The position numbers were made by a program, and so were the translations under genes. The notes below the pieces were generated by a model, which saw nothing but the letters and a program-made list of their open reading frames with translations, searched no databases and was not told where the DNA came from. Below are positions 1 to 8,055 of a DNA stretch of 64,000 bases, in pieces; the stretch's first letter is position 1, and each line of letters starts with the position of its first letter. The DNA lies in the NCBI GenBank assembly GCA_910584095.1, contig CAJTYU010000002.1, forward strand, positions 1-64,000, read 5' to 3'. This stretch comes from an uncultured Dorea sp. (GTDB lineage Bacteria > Bacillota > Clostridia > Lachnospirales > Lachnospiraceae).

Positions 1-247
1 AGGGAGCGAAAAAGGAAGGTATGTATTGAACTGTCCGCAAAAAATGACCGACTGAAGAAGGACGGGAGGGGACATTTCTACTTATAGAGAAAGCGAATAA
101 GTGCGGCTGTTGATGGAGTTTATCAATTTAACTTTCCATTTTCCTTATGCTAAAATGTAATCAAATACAGCGATTTCTTTTTTGCAATAACCGGAGTACC
201 GTGGGGCAGCTAAGATAACTGTATAATACATTTCGGGAGAGAGTTTT

Positions 248-1321
248 ATGTCGTTTAAAAATCCGCAAAATACGAATGCTAAGACGGACAGGATTCAGCA
301 GAGCCGTCTTACAAGGCAGCAGCTAAAGGAACTGGAGGAGAAGGAAAAGACGGCGTGGCAGAAGGCGTTAGACGGGGTGATTTTGATTCTGCCGCTGTTT
401 TGCGGCGGCGCGGCCATTCTGGAATACTGGATGATTCCGAATGGCAGCCCTAATAAAAATCCTTATACCTATGTGGGATTTCTCGCGGTCCTAATTGGCC
501 TGTACCTGCTGTATCTTCTGCTTTCTCTTTGGAAGAAATTCGCGGGGGATAAGAGCGTACTGGATAAGCTGCGCTACCGGGCGCCGTTATTTTCGGCGTT
601 GTTTTTATTGTTTGCGGGCTATGACTATCTGACCCTTAAGACAGGGGTCTTAAGCCAGCCCTTTGTGCCCTGTCTGAATTATATTATTAATATTGCGTGG
701 ATTGACCGGGAGTATTTATTTGAGTGTACGCTGCATACGCTGCGGCTTTTGTTTCTGGGTTACTTTATCGGCGTTGGGCTTGGGCTGGTGACAGGCATCG
801 CCTGCGGTTATTCGGAGAAGGTGCGTTACTGGATCAATCCCATCATCAAGTTTCTGGGGCCGATTCCTACCTCTACATGGATTCCGATTGTAATGGTGGT
901 GGCTACTTCGCTGTTTAAGGGCGCTGTGTTCATCATTGCCCTCGGCTCATGGTTTGCGGTGACGGTCGCTTCTATGACTGGGATTTCCAATGTGGACAAG
1001 GATTTCTTCGACGCGGCCAGAACGCTGGGGGCCAGTTCGAGGCAGCTGGTATTCCGGGTGGCGATCCCCCATGCTATGCCGTCGATTCTTCAGGGCTGCA
1101 CACAGGCGATGAGTTCCGCCTGTGTGGCGATCATGATCGCGGAGATGATGGGCGTTAAGGCAGGACTCGGCTGGTATATGAACTGGGCAAAATCCTGGGC
1201 GGCCTATGATAAGATGTTTGCCGCGCTGTTTGTGATCTGTTTTATATTTACTGTGGTTACAAAGGTTCTGGATTTGATTAAAAGGCGCGTATTAAGATGG
1301 CAGAATGGAGTAGTGAAATAG
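248..1321 (+). CDS. ABC transporter permease, SsuC/TauC type
   Basis: Inner-membrane permease of a binding-protein-dependent importer of the nitrate/sulfonate/taurine class. The 357-residue protein has two or three extra hydrophobic segments (about residues 40-130) before the usual permease core at about 160-350. The core carries the ATPase-contact loop, read as DAARTLGASSRQLVFRVAIP. That makes it longer than a standard SsuC of about 250-270 residues. The start is supported by GGGAGAG ten bases upstream. The stop is followed immediately by the ATPase start codon, so the two are translationally coupled. The substrate cannot be told from the permease. Family call firm, substrate unknown. Confidence 0.9.
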   Translation: MSFKNPQNTNAKTDRIQQSRLTRQQLKELEEKEKTAWQKALDGVILILPLFCGGAAILEYWMIPNGSPNKNPYTYVGFLAVLIGLYLLYLLLSLWKKFAGDKSVLDKLRYRAPLFSALFLLFAGYDYLTLKTGVLSQPFVPCLNYIINIAWIDREYLFECTLHTLRLLFLGYFIGVGLGLVTGIACGYSEKVRYWINPIIKFLGPIPTSTWIPIVMVVATSLFKGAVFIIALGSWFAVTVASMTGISNVDKDFFDAARTLGASSRQLVFRVAIPHAMPSILQGCTQAMSSACVAIMIAEMMGVKAGLGWYMNWAKSWAAYDKMFAALFVICFIFTVVTKVLDLIKRRVLRWQNGVVK

Positions 1322-2092
1322 ATGGCGGAGAAGAGAGTTGCTTTGGAGATGCATCATGTATCGAAAAGCTTTGCAAAGGTAGAAAATGATGAAGTAACGC
1401 ATGCATTGAATGAAATCAACCTGCATGCAAGGAGCGGAGAATTTGTCAGTCTGGTAGGACCTTCCGGCTGCGGAAAGTCGACGATTCTTCGTCTGGTTGC
1501 CGGCTTGATTATGCCGACGACAGGGAAGGTGACCGTAGATGGGAAGGAGATTACGGAGCCCTCTCCGGAGCGGGGGATGATGTTTCAGAAATCTACGCTG
1601 TTTCCATGGCTGACGGTTGAGAAAAACATTGCGTTCAGCCTGAAGATGCAGGGGAAGCTGAAGGGAAACGAGGAGAAAGTGGAGCGTATGCTGCGGGTGA
1701 TCGGTCTGGAGTCGTTTCGCAATGATTATCCTGGACAGCTTTCCGGCGGTATGGCTCAGAGAGTCGCGCTGATGCGTTCACTGATCAATGAGCCGGATAT
1801 TTTGCTTTTGGATGAGCCGCTGGGCGCGCTGGATGCATTTACAAGGATGAATATGCAGGATGAGATCTTAAAGATTTGGCAGGAAAAGGGGCAGCTTGCT
1901 CTGATGGTGACCCACGATGTGGATGAGGCTGTCTATATGGGAACCCGCGTGATCGTTATGGATGCGAATCCGGGACGGGTGGTGGCGGATATCAAGGTGG
2001 ACGAGGAGTATCCAAGGGACCGTTCTTCAAAAGCGTTCGTAGAATACCGGAACGAGATTTTAAACCGTCTGCATTTCGGAGGGCAGAAGTAG
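1322..2092 (+). CDS. ABC transporter ATP-binding protein, SsuB/TauB type
   Basis: Cytoplasmic ATPase that powers the importer encoded by the preceding permease gene. The 256 residues contain Walker A (GPSGCGKST, about 47-55), a Q-loop (MMFQKSTLFPWL), the signature LSGGMAQR, Walker B (ILLLDEPLGALD) and the switch histidine in VTHDVDEA, so it should be active. The start codon directly abuts the permease stop. A hairpin terminator lies between this gene and the binding-protein gene, so the lipoprotein may be made in a different amount. Best relatives are importers of aliphatic sulfonates, nitrate or pyrimidine precursors. Confidence 0.92.
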   Translation: MAEKRVALEMHHVSKSFAKVENDEVTHALNEINLHARSGEFVSLVGPSGCGKSTILRLVAGLIMPTTGKVTVDGKEITEPSPERGMMFQKSTLFPWLTVEKNIAFSLKMQGKLKGNEEKVERMLRVIGLESFRNDYPGQLSGGMAQRVALMRSLINEPDILLLDEPLGALDAFTRMNMQDEILKIWQEKGQLALMVTHDVDEAVYMGTRVIVMDANPGRVVADIKVDEEYPRDRSSKAFVEYRNEILNRLHFGGQK

Positions 2093-2116
2093 GGCCTGTT
2101 TGCCGTGCTCCGTATG

Positions 2117-2149
2117 ATCAGAAGGAGTTTCGCAGGCCTTCTGATTTTT
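2117..2149 (+). terminator. Intra-operon hairpin terminator or attenuator
   Basis: A perfect 9-bp stem (ATCAGAAGG at 2117-2125, CCTTCTGAT at 2137-2145) with an 11-base loop is followed by a short T run. It sits between the ATPase and the binding-protein gene. I see no clear promoter behind it, so it probably gives partial termination or protects the upstream mRNA 3' end. Confidence 0.65.
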
Positions 2150-2186
2150 ATGGATAAATATTTTAGTAGAAGGAGAACTATGTATT

Positions 2187-3392
2187 ATGAAAGTGATGAA
2201 AGTGAAACGTCTTGCAGCAGCGGCCATGGCGGCGGCTATGTGCATATCGCTTGCCGCGTGCGGGACAACACCGGGGGAACCAGAGAGCAAGGAAGAGGAA
2301 ACTTCCGGCAATGAGGATGCGGCAGCGGATATCGAGCGTCCGGAGGCCGTTTCTGAAGAAGACTGGGAGGCTATGAAGAAGGAGCCTGTTTTTGGAACGG
2401 AGATCAATTACCTGTTTAACGGCGGCGCCTGCGTATCTGCAAAATATATGGCGGAGGTACAGGGATACTATAAGGAATATGGCATCAACGCTACCTATCT
2501 GGAGGGCGACTCTGTGGTAACTACCGTGGGCACCGGCCAGTGTATGTGGGGAACCGACCACATCGCGACGATGCTTGTTCCGGTAACAAATGGAGTTGAT
2601 ATGACCTTTGTCTGCGGAGCGCATATTGGATGTAAGTCTATCTTTGTACCGGCTGACAGCGAGATTCAGACTGTGGAAGATTTAAAAGGCAAGACCATTG
2701 CAATCCATGACGGCCTTGGAAATTCGGACCAGAATATTACTTACCGCCTGTTAGACGAATACGGTATCGACCCGACAACAGAGGTGGAGTATCTTGACAT
2801 TGCCGACAGCGCCGCTACGGTAGCCGCAATGGACAACGGAGAAGTGGACGCTTCTATTTTCTCGGATTACTTTGTGCTGGCTAACTATCCGGAGGATATG
2901 CGCATGATCTGTTCCATCACATACAGTCCGGAATTTCAGGATGAGCCATGCTGCGTAACCGCGATGAATAATGATTTTATTGAGAAGAATCCGGTACATG
3001 CGAAGTACGTTGTTATGGCAATCAAGCGCGCCGGAGAATTTAACCGTCTGCATTCCGAGGAAGCAGTTCAGGCGATGTTCGATACAGACAAGATGACGGG
3101 CGAAAAAGAGAATCAGATGATATTCTGGGATTCCCTTCATTTTGGATTGTCTGATGCATTTACAGAGAAGGCGCTCCGTGAAATCGCAGACGATTATATC
3201 CGTCTTGGAATCATTGAAGATAAGGACATGACAACAGATAAGGTAATGGAACTGGCGTGGACGCCGCTGTGTCCGGATGAGGAGATCGAGGGGCTTACCG
3301 TTGGCGATCCGGTAGAAGCAGAAGGCGCCGGAGTCGAGATAAAGCAGAATGAGAACCCGGTTATATCCGATACCTTTGGACTGGCAAAATAA
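2187..3392 (+). CDS. ABC transporter substrate-binding lipoprotein, NMT1/SsuA-like, cysteine-rich
   Basis: Extracytoplasmic solute receptor for the importer at 248-2092. A signal peptide ends in the lipobox LAAC with the lipidated Cys at residue 25, followed by an acidic linker and an NMT1/THI5-like periplasmic-binding fold (about 75-375). The segment VEDLKGKTIAIHDG is typical of the family. The mature domain has eight further cysteines, including the stretch CGAHIGCKS and a CC pair, which is unusual for a secreted binding protein and could suit a metal or thiol-containing ligand (inference). AAGGAG lies 11 bases before this ATG; the next ATG at 2196 is an alternative start. It lies next to the CODH cluster but is separated from it by a terminator. 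Confidence 0.85.
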   Translation: MKVMKVKRLAAAAMAAAMCISLAACGTTPGEPESKEEETSGNEDAAADIERPEAVSEEDWEAMKKEPVFGTEINYLFNGGACVSAKYMAEVQGYYKEYGINATYLEGDSVVTTVGTGQCMWGTDHIATMLVPVTNGVDMTFVCGAHIGCKSIFVPADSEIQTVEDLKGKTIAIHDGLGNSDQNITYRLLDEYGIDPTTEVEYLDIADSAATVAAMDNGEVDASIFSDYFVLANYPEDMRMICSITYSPEFQDEPCCVTAMNNDFIEKNPVHAKYVVMAIKRAGEFNRLHSEEAVQAMFDTDKMTGEKENQMIFWDSLHFGLSDAFTEKALREIADDYIRLGIIEDKDMTTDKVMELAWTPLCPDEEIEGLTVGDPVEAEGAGVEIKQNENPVISDTFGLAK

Positions 3393-3437
3393 GCCGGCTC
3401 CTTTATAACTGACGAAATATAAACAGCAGAGCATTAG

Positions 3438-3481
3438 AAAATCCATCAGGCGGAAGAGGTGTTGCGCCTGATGGATTTTTT
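3438..3481 (+). terminator. Rho-independent terminator after the ABC operon
   Basis: A perfect 15-bp inverted repeat (3438-3452 with 3465-3479, arms AAAATCCATCAGGCG and CGCCTGATGGATTTT) runs into a T tract. It closes the ABC transporter operon and insulates it from cooS. Confidence 0.93.
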
Positions 3482-3537
3482 ATCGGATTAGGAAGTTATT
3501 TTCTTACATACTTCTATAGTTTCCGGCCAATAAATGA

Positions 3538-3566
3538 TTGAAATATATTGTGTAATATAGTAGAAT
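3538..3566 (+). promoter_or_regulatory. Predicted sigma-A promoter of the cooS operon with a spacer palindrome
   Basis: TTGAAA (3538-3543), a 17-base spacer and TAGAAT (3561-3566) make a good housekeeping promoter about 60 bases before the cooS start. The spacer holds the perfect inverted repeat TATATT-GTGT-AATATA at 3544-3559. A dimeric regulator bound there would cover the promoter face. Which regulator is unknown; it does not match the Rex site seen further downstream. Confidence 0.65.
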
Positions 3567-3625
3567 TTAAAGAAAAAAGAGGATATGTTTTATGCAAAAT
3601 TTATAAAAATAAAGGAGGTAGATTT

Positions 3626-5509
3626 ATGAATCAATGTTATGGATGCAGCACATGTAAGAGCGCGGACAAGCCTTTGGAGGAATTTATTGCGGGTCTTCCG
3701 ATGGAGACGTCCCATCACAGGGTGGAGGGCCAGAGTACCAAGTGCGCGTTCGGACTGCAGGGCGTGTGCTGCAGGCTTTGCGCAAACGGGCCCTGCAGGA
3801 TTACCCCGGAATCGCCGAGAGGGATCTGCGGCGCCAATGCGGATACCATTGTCACAAGAAACCTGCTCAGGGCGGTGGCTTCCGGTTCCGGCTGCTATAT
3901 TCATGTGGTGGAGAATACGGCCCTGAACGTGAAGAATACGGCGAAGACCGGAGGGGAGCTTAAGGGGATCCATACGCTGAACCGATTAGCGGAGCTGTTC
4001 GGCATTGAAGAAGCGGACGACCATACGCGTGCGGAGGCTGTAGCGGACGCGGTGTTAAGAGATCTGTATCTGCCGGAGTATGAGAAGATGAAGCTGACAA
4101 AACGGCTGGCCTATGCGCCCCGGTATGAGAAGTGGAAAGAGCTGGGACTCCTTCCCGGCGGCGCGAAATCCGAGGTGTTCCACGGAGTCGTGAAGTGTTC
4201 CACCAACTTAAACTCCGATCCGGTGAATATGCTGCTGGACTGCTTAAAGCTTGGCATTTCCACAGGAATATACGGACTGGTACTTACGAACCTGCTGAAC
4301 GATGTTGTGCTGGGCGAGCCGGAGATCCGCTTTGCGCCGGTAGGTTTAAGAGTGATTAACCCTGATTATATCAATATCATGATTACCGGACATCAGCATT
4401 CTATGTTTACATTCTTACAGAACAGGCTGACGGACGAGGATGTGAAGGAGAAGGCGAGGAAGGCGGGAGCGAAGGGGTTCAAGCTGGTGGGCTGTACCTG
4501 CGTGGGACAGGATCTGCAGCTTCGGGGAGCCCATTATACGGAAGTATTTGACGGCCATGCGGGGAATAATTACACCAGCGAGGCAATCCTTGCAACCGGC
4601 GGGATTGATGCGGTGATTTCCGAGTTTAATTGTACCCTTCCCGGCATTGAGCCGATCTGCGACGAGCTTCAGATCAAGCAGATCTGTATTGATAACGTAG
4701 CGAAGAAGGCGAACGCCGAGCTGAAGGAATTTGATTTTGAGAATCGGCCGTCAGTGACTGACGAGATTATTGACGAGATTGTGGAAGCTTACCGGGCGCG
4801 CCGGGGCCGTGTGCCAATGAATCTTTTGAAAGGGCACGGCTATGAGAATACGCTGACCGGTGTGAGCGAGGTGTCGCTTAAGAAATTTCTTGGCGGAAGC
4901 TGGCAGCCGCTGATCGACCTGATCGTGTCAGGGGATATCAAAGGTGTGGCAGGCGTGGTAGGCTGTTCGAATCTGACCGCCGGAGGACATGACGTGCTTA
5001 CGGTAGATCTGGTGAAGGAATTGATCGCAAAGGATATCATCGTGCTGACTGCGGGCTGTTCTTCGGGAGGAATCGAGAACTGCGGCCTGATGACGCCGGA
5101 GGCGGCGAAGTACGCGGGTCCGAAGCTTCGGGCAGTCTGCGAGAAGCTTGGCATTCCGCCGGTACTGAATTTCGGCCCCTGCCTTGCAATCGGGCGTCTG
5201 GAGATTGTTGCCACGGAGCTTGCAGAGGCGCTTAAGGTGGATCTTCCGCAGCTTCCGCTGGTGCTTTCCGCAGCCCAGTGGCTGGAGGAACAGGCTTTGG
5301 CGGACGGCTGCTACGGACTGGCTCTCGGCCTGCCGCTTCATCTTGGCCTGCCGCCGTTTGTGACCGGAAGCAAGACGGCGGTTCAGGTATTGACAGAGGA
5401 TATGAAGAAGCTGACCGGAGGACAGGTGATCATCAATGCCGACGCAAAAGAGTCCGCGGACATTCTGGAGGGAATCATACTGGAAAAACGTATGGGGCTG
5501 AAGATTTAG
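3626..5509 (+). CDS. cooS: Anaerobic Ni-Fe carbon monoxide dehydrogenase, catalytic subunit (CooS type, divergent)
   Basis: Expected reaction is CO + H2O to CO2 with two electrons passed to ferredoxin, in the cytoplasm. The 627-residue length is normal. Start chosen at 3626 because AAAGGAGG lies just upstream. Cysteines for the D cluster (C40, C48) and B cluster (C49, C52, C57, C68) are present. Likely C-cluster ligands are H256, C290 or C292, C336, C447, C478 and C519. Two things are odd: at the place of the catalytic lysine (K563 in the well-studied CODH-II) I read Gln556, and the histidine row H-x2-H-x2-H-x2-H keeps only H93, with E96, A99 and V102 after it. The family is certain; CO oxidation as the true reaction is less so. 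First gene of a cooS-cooF-FNOR operon. Confidence 0.9.
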   Translation: MNQCYGCSTCKSADKPLEEFIAGLPMETSHHRVEGQSTKCAFGLQGVCCRLCANGPCRITPESPRGICGANADTIVTRNLLRAVASGSGCYIHVVENTALNVKNTAKTGGELKGIHTLNRLAELFGIEEADDHTRAEAVADAVLRDLYLPEYEKMKLTKRLAYAPRYEKWKELGLLPGGAKSEVFHGVVKCSTNLNSDPVNMLLDCLKLGISTGIYGLVLTNLLNDVVLGEPEIRFAPVGLRVINPDYINIMITGHQHSMFTFLQNRLTDEDVKEKARKAGAKGFKLVGCTCVGQDLQLRGAHYTEVFDGHAGNNYTSEAILATGGIDAVISEFNCTLPGIEPICDELQIKQICIDNVAKKANAELKEFDFENRPSVTDEIIDEIVEAYRARRGRVPMNLLKGHGYENTLTGVSEVSLKKFLGGSWQPLIDLIVSGDIKGVAGVVGCSNLTAGGHDVLTVDLVKELIAKDIIVLTAGCSSGGIENCGLMTPEAAKYAGPKLRAVCEKLGIPPVLNFGPCLAIGRLEIVATELAEALKVDLPQLPLVLSAAQWLEEQALADGCYGLALGLPLHLGLPPFVTGSKTAVQVLTEDMKKLTGGQVIINADAKESADILEGIILEKRMGLKI

Positions 5510-5524
5510 AAAGGAGCGGAGAAT

Positions 5525-5971
5525 ATGAGACGTATTATAGTAGAGTACGAAAAATGCGACGGCTGCAAAAACTGCTCCGCTGCCTGTATGCAGGCGCATC
5601 GGGAAATCGGCGGTACGATTTACGATTTGGATTTGACTGACCCGGGAAACGAGTCAAGGAACTATATTTTAAAGGATGAAAAAGGACGGTATAAGCCGCT
5701 GTTCTGCCGTCACTGCGATGAGCCGGAATGTGTGAAATCCTGTATGAGCGGCGCGCTCACGAAGGATCCGGAGAGCGGCCATGTATTTTACGATGAAACA
5801 AGATGCGGTTCCTGTTTTATGTGCGTGATGAACTGCCCCTTTGGCGTGTTAAAGCCTGACAGGATAACGAAAAGTAAGGTAATCAAATGTGATTTTTGTG
5901 TAAATGCGGGAGGTGAACCATCCTGTGTCGCTTCTTGTCCAAAGAAGGCGATTCACGTAGAGGAGGTGTAA
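5525..5971 (+). CDS. cooF: CooF-like polyferredoxin, electron carrier for CODH
   Basis: Small cytoplasmic iron-sulfur protein expected to accept electrons from CooS. Its 148 residues carry four Cys groups for [4Fe-4S] clusters: CDGCKNCSAAC near the N-terminus, CRHCDEPECVKSC, CGSCFMCVMNCP, and a final CDFC...C...CP group. This layout matches CooF/HycB-type ferredoxins. It starts 15 bases after cooS with GGAG upstream and ends 4 bases before the flavoprotein gene, so the three are one transcript. The cooS-cooF-FNOR order is a known arrangement in anaerobes and points to electron delivery to NAD(P). Confidence 0.92.
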   Translation: MRRIIVEYEKCDGCKNCSAACMQAHREIGGTIYDLDLTDPGNESRNYILKDEKGRYKPLFCRHCDEPECVKSCMSGALTKDPESGHVFYDETRCGSCFMCVMNCPFGVLKPDRITKSKVIKCDFCVNAGGEPSCVASCPKKAIHVEEV

Positions 5972-5975
5972 AGGA

Positions 5976-7196
5976 ATGAAATATGTGATTGTTGGCGTGG
6001 GAGTCGCGGGTATTGAGGCAGCGAGAGAGATCCGGAAAAAGGATGCGCAAGGGGAGATTCTTATGATTTCCGCGGATGCACAGATCCATTCCCGGTGCAT
6101 GCTCCACAAGTTTATCGCGGGGGAGAGGGATGAGAAGGGCCTTGATTTTACAGAGCTGGATTTCTTCGAGAAATACCGGATCCAGTGGAAGAGCGGCGTC
6201 AGAGTAAAGGAGGTCTGTCCCGATGGAAAGGAGATCCTGCTGGACGACGGAGAGAGGATCACCTATGATAAGCTTCTTCTTGCAAACGGCGCGGACAGCT
6301 TCATCCCTCCGGTAGGGGATTTGCGGAAGGCTTCGAATGTGTACGGACTGCGGAACCTGACGGACGCCCAAGCAATCGTGAAAGAGGCGGAAGGCGCCAG
6401 AGATGTTTTGGTCATCGGCTCCGGTCTTGTGGGGCTGGACGCGGCTTACGGCCTTCTTGAGCGGGGAGGGAGGCTTACCGTTGTGGAGATGGCGGACCAG
6501 ATCCTGCCGGTACAGCTAGACGCCCGCGGCGCGGCTGCTTATCAGGAGCTGTTCGAGAAGGCGGGCGTTCGTTTCGTCCTTGGCAGAAGAGCGTCGGAGG
6601 CGGTCTGTGAGGCAGACGGCAAAATCCACAAGGTAACGCTGGATAACGGAGAAGAGCTGGCCTGCGATCTGGTGATTGTCGCGGCCGGGGTTCGTCCTTC
6701 GCTGGCCTGTCTGGAAGGAAGCGGCATTGACTGTGAGCGCGGCGTTACGGTGGATTCCTGCATGAGGACCTCCAAAGAGGATATTTTCGCGGCGGGGGAT
6801 ATTACGGGCCGTTCCGGGATCTGGCCGAACGCGGCGGATCAGGGGAGGGTTGCCGGAAGGAATATGTGCGGCGCAAAAGCGGAATATACGGATACCTATG
6901 CGATGAAAAATACCATTAATTTCTTTGGCCTTGTGACGCTCTGTGTAGGAAGGATCCGGCCGGAGGAGGGCGACGATATCCGGGTTAAGGAAGACAGAAC
7001 CCAGTATAAGCGCCTGATCTTAAAGGACGGAAAGATAGAGGGGGTACTGCTTCAGGGAGATATCGCCCATGCGGGTACATGGCAGTACCTGATCAAGAAC
7101 CGGATCGACGTGAGCGGGATTGAAAAGGATATTTTCAGCGTGAGCTATGCGGATTTCTATTTCACAGGCGAGAAAGGCGAGTATGTCTGGGTATAG
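5976..7196 (+). CDS. FAD-dependent NAD(P) oxidoreductase (CODH-linked FNOR, NADH:rubredoxin reductase-like)
   Basis: Pyridine nucleotide-disulfide oxidoreductase family protein of 406 residues, probably moving electrons between the CooF ferredoxin and NAD(P). The N-terminal FAD Rossmann motif is GVGVAG (about 7-12). A second dinucleotide motif is in VIGSGLVGLDAA (about 147-158). The FAD-contact motif near the C-terminal half reads IFAAGDITG. It lacks the redox-active CxxxxC disulfide of dithiol reductases, like rubredoxin/NoxA-type members. Four bases follow cooF, with a GGAGGTG site. NAD versus NADP preference cannot be read with confidence. Confidence 0.85.
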   Translation: MKYVIVGVGVAGIEAAREIRKKDAQGEILMISADAQIHSRCMLHKFIAGERDEKGLDFTELDFFEKYRIQWKSGVRVKEVCPDGKEILLDDGERITYDKLLLANGADSFIPPVGDLRKASNVYGLRNLTDAQAIVKEAEGARDVLVIGSGLVGLDAAYGLLERGGRLTVVEMADQILPVQLDARGAAAYQELFEKAGVRFVLGRRASEAVCEADGKIHKVTLDNGEELACDLVIVAAGVRPSLACLEGSGIDCERGVTVDSCMRTSKEDIFAAGDITGRSGIWPNAADQGRVAGRNMCGAKAEYTDTYAMKNTINFFGLVTLCVGRIRPEEGDDIRVKEDRTQYKRLILKDGKIEGVLLQGDIAHAGTWQYLIKNRIDVSGIEKDIFSVSYADFYFTGEKGEYVWV

Positions 7197-7259
7197 GGAT
7201 TCCAAGCGGCGTACGACAGGAAAAGCGCAGATAACATACGTAAAGAGGAGATAAGAAAA

Positions 7260-7952
7260 ATGGCAGAATTTATGTCGATAGCAAAAGGATGGTCTGTTGG
7301 GGCGATTGTGTTCCGTATGGTGTCTGCATTTCTGATGGGAACCATCATTGGCGTGGAGAGAGGGATTAAACGCCGGGGCGCGGGAGTGAAGACCCATGTG
7401 CTGGTGTGCCTTGGCGCCGCGCTGGTGATGATGACCGGAGAATATATCTATTTGAATTTTGACGGTCATACGGATATTGCCCGGATCGGCGCGCAGGTAA
7501 TCAGCGGAGTCGGTTTCCTTGGCGTCGGCACAATTATTGTTACCGGAAAGAACCAAGTCCGGGGACTTACTACCGCGGCGGGGCTGTGGGCCTGCGCCTG
7601 TCTGGGACTTGCGGTAGGAATTGGTTTTGTAGAAGGCGCGTTTATCACGCTGATTCTCGTGATGGTAACGTTAAAGTTCCTGATGAAGGTGGATGTCTGG
7701 ACCCATATGTATGCCAGAATTTTTGATCTGTATGTGGAGTTTTCTTCCATAGAGAACGTGTCGGAGGTTCGGGAAAATCTGCAGAAAATGGATATGAAGG
7801 TCTGCAGCTTTGTGGTGACCAAGAGCAGGATCAAAGGCGAAGGCCCTCACGCCATTGTCTGTATTGAGGTGAAGAACCGGAAAAAGCGGATGGAGATTAT
7901 TGACGAAATCCGAAGGATGGAAGGCGTGGAATTTTTGGAAGAGCTGCAGTAG
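7260..7952 (+). CDS. MgtC/SapB family membrane protein
   Basis: Integral membrane protein of 230 residues with the family core of about four or five membrane spans. The conserved segments are GVERGIKRRGAGVKTH, GAQVISGVGFLGVGTI and RGLTTAAGLW. A soluble ACT-like C-terminal domain follows (about 155-230). MgtC proteins are linked to magnesium limitation and regulation of membrane energetics; the exact biochemical role is unsettled. It begins 63 bases after the CODH-linked flavoprotein with AGAGGAG upstream and no terminator between, so it is probably co-transcribed. A second MgtC-like gene lies at 55065-55754. Confidence 0.9.
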   Translation: MAEFMSIAKGWSVGAIVFRMVSAFLMGTIIGVERGIKRRGAGVKTHVLVCLGAALVMMTGEYIYLNFDGHTDIARIGAQVISGVGFLGVGTIIVTGKNQVRGLTTAAGLWACACLGLAVGIGFVEGAFITLILVMVTLKFLMKVDVWTHMYARIFDLYVEFSSIENVSEVRENLQKMDMKVCSFVVTKSRIKGEGPHAIVCIEVKNRKKRMEIIDEIRRMEGVEFLEELQ

Positions 7953-7998
7953 ATGTGCCTTTGCGGTTTACGCTTAATAGAATGTAAAAAGACGAAAG

Positions 7999-8050
7999 AA
8001 TCTTCCTTGGAATGATGCGTTAAGATACGCAGGGGTCCAAGGAAGATTTT
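7999..8050. terminator. Probable bidirectional terminator between convergent genes
   Basis: Arms AATCTTCCTTGGA (7999-8011) and TCCAAGGAAGATT (8036-8048) form a perfect 13-bp stem with a smaller inner stem (TGCGT/ACGCA). There is a T run on the plus side and an A run before the stem, so it can serve both the mgtC-like gene and the minus-strand dehydrogenase. Confidence 0.85.
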
Positions 8051-8055
8051 AATAG

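Noticed and set aside
1..247. Possible end of an upstream gene at the window edge
   Set aside because: One frame is open to a stop near base 105, but the peptide (basic, no motif) is not recognisable, so I did not call a partial gene.
2180..2314. Out-of-frame ORF starting at an ATG four bases after AAGGAG, overlapping the start of the binding lipoprotein
   Set aside because: Low-complexity product with no family, while the lipoprotein frame has a clear signal peptide and lipobox. The ribosome site can serve the lipoprotein ATG at 2187.
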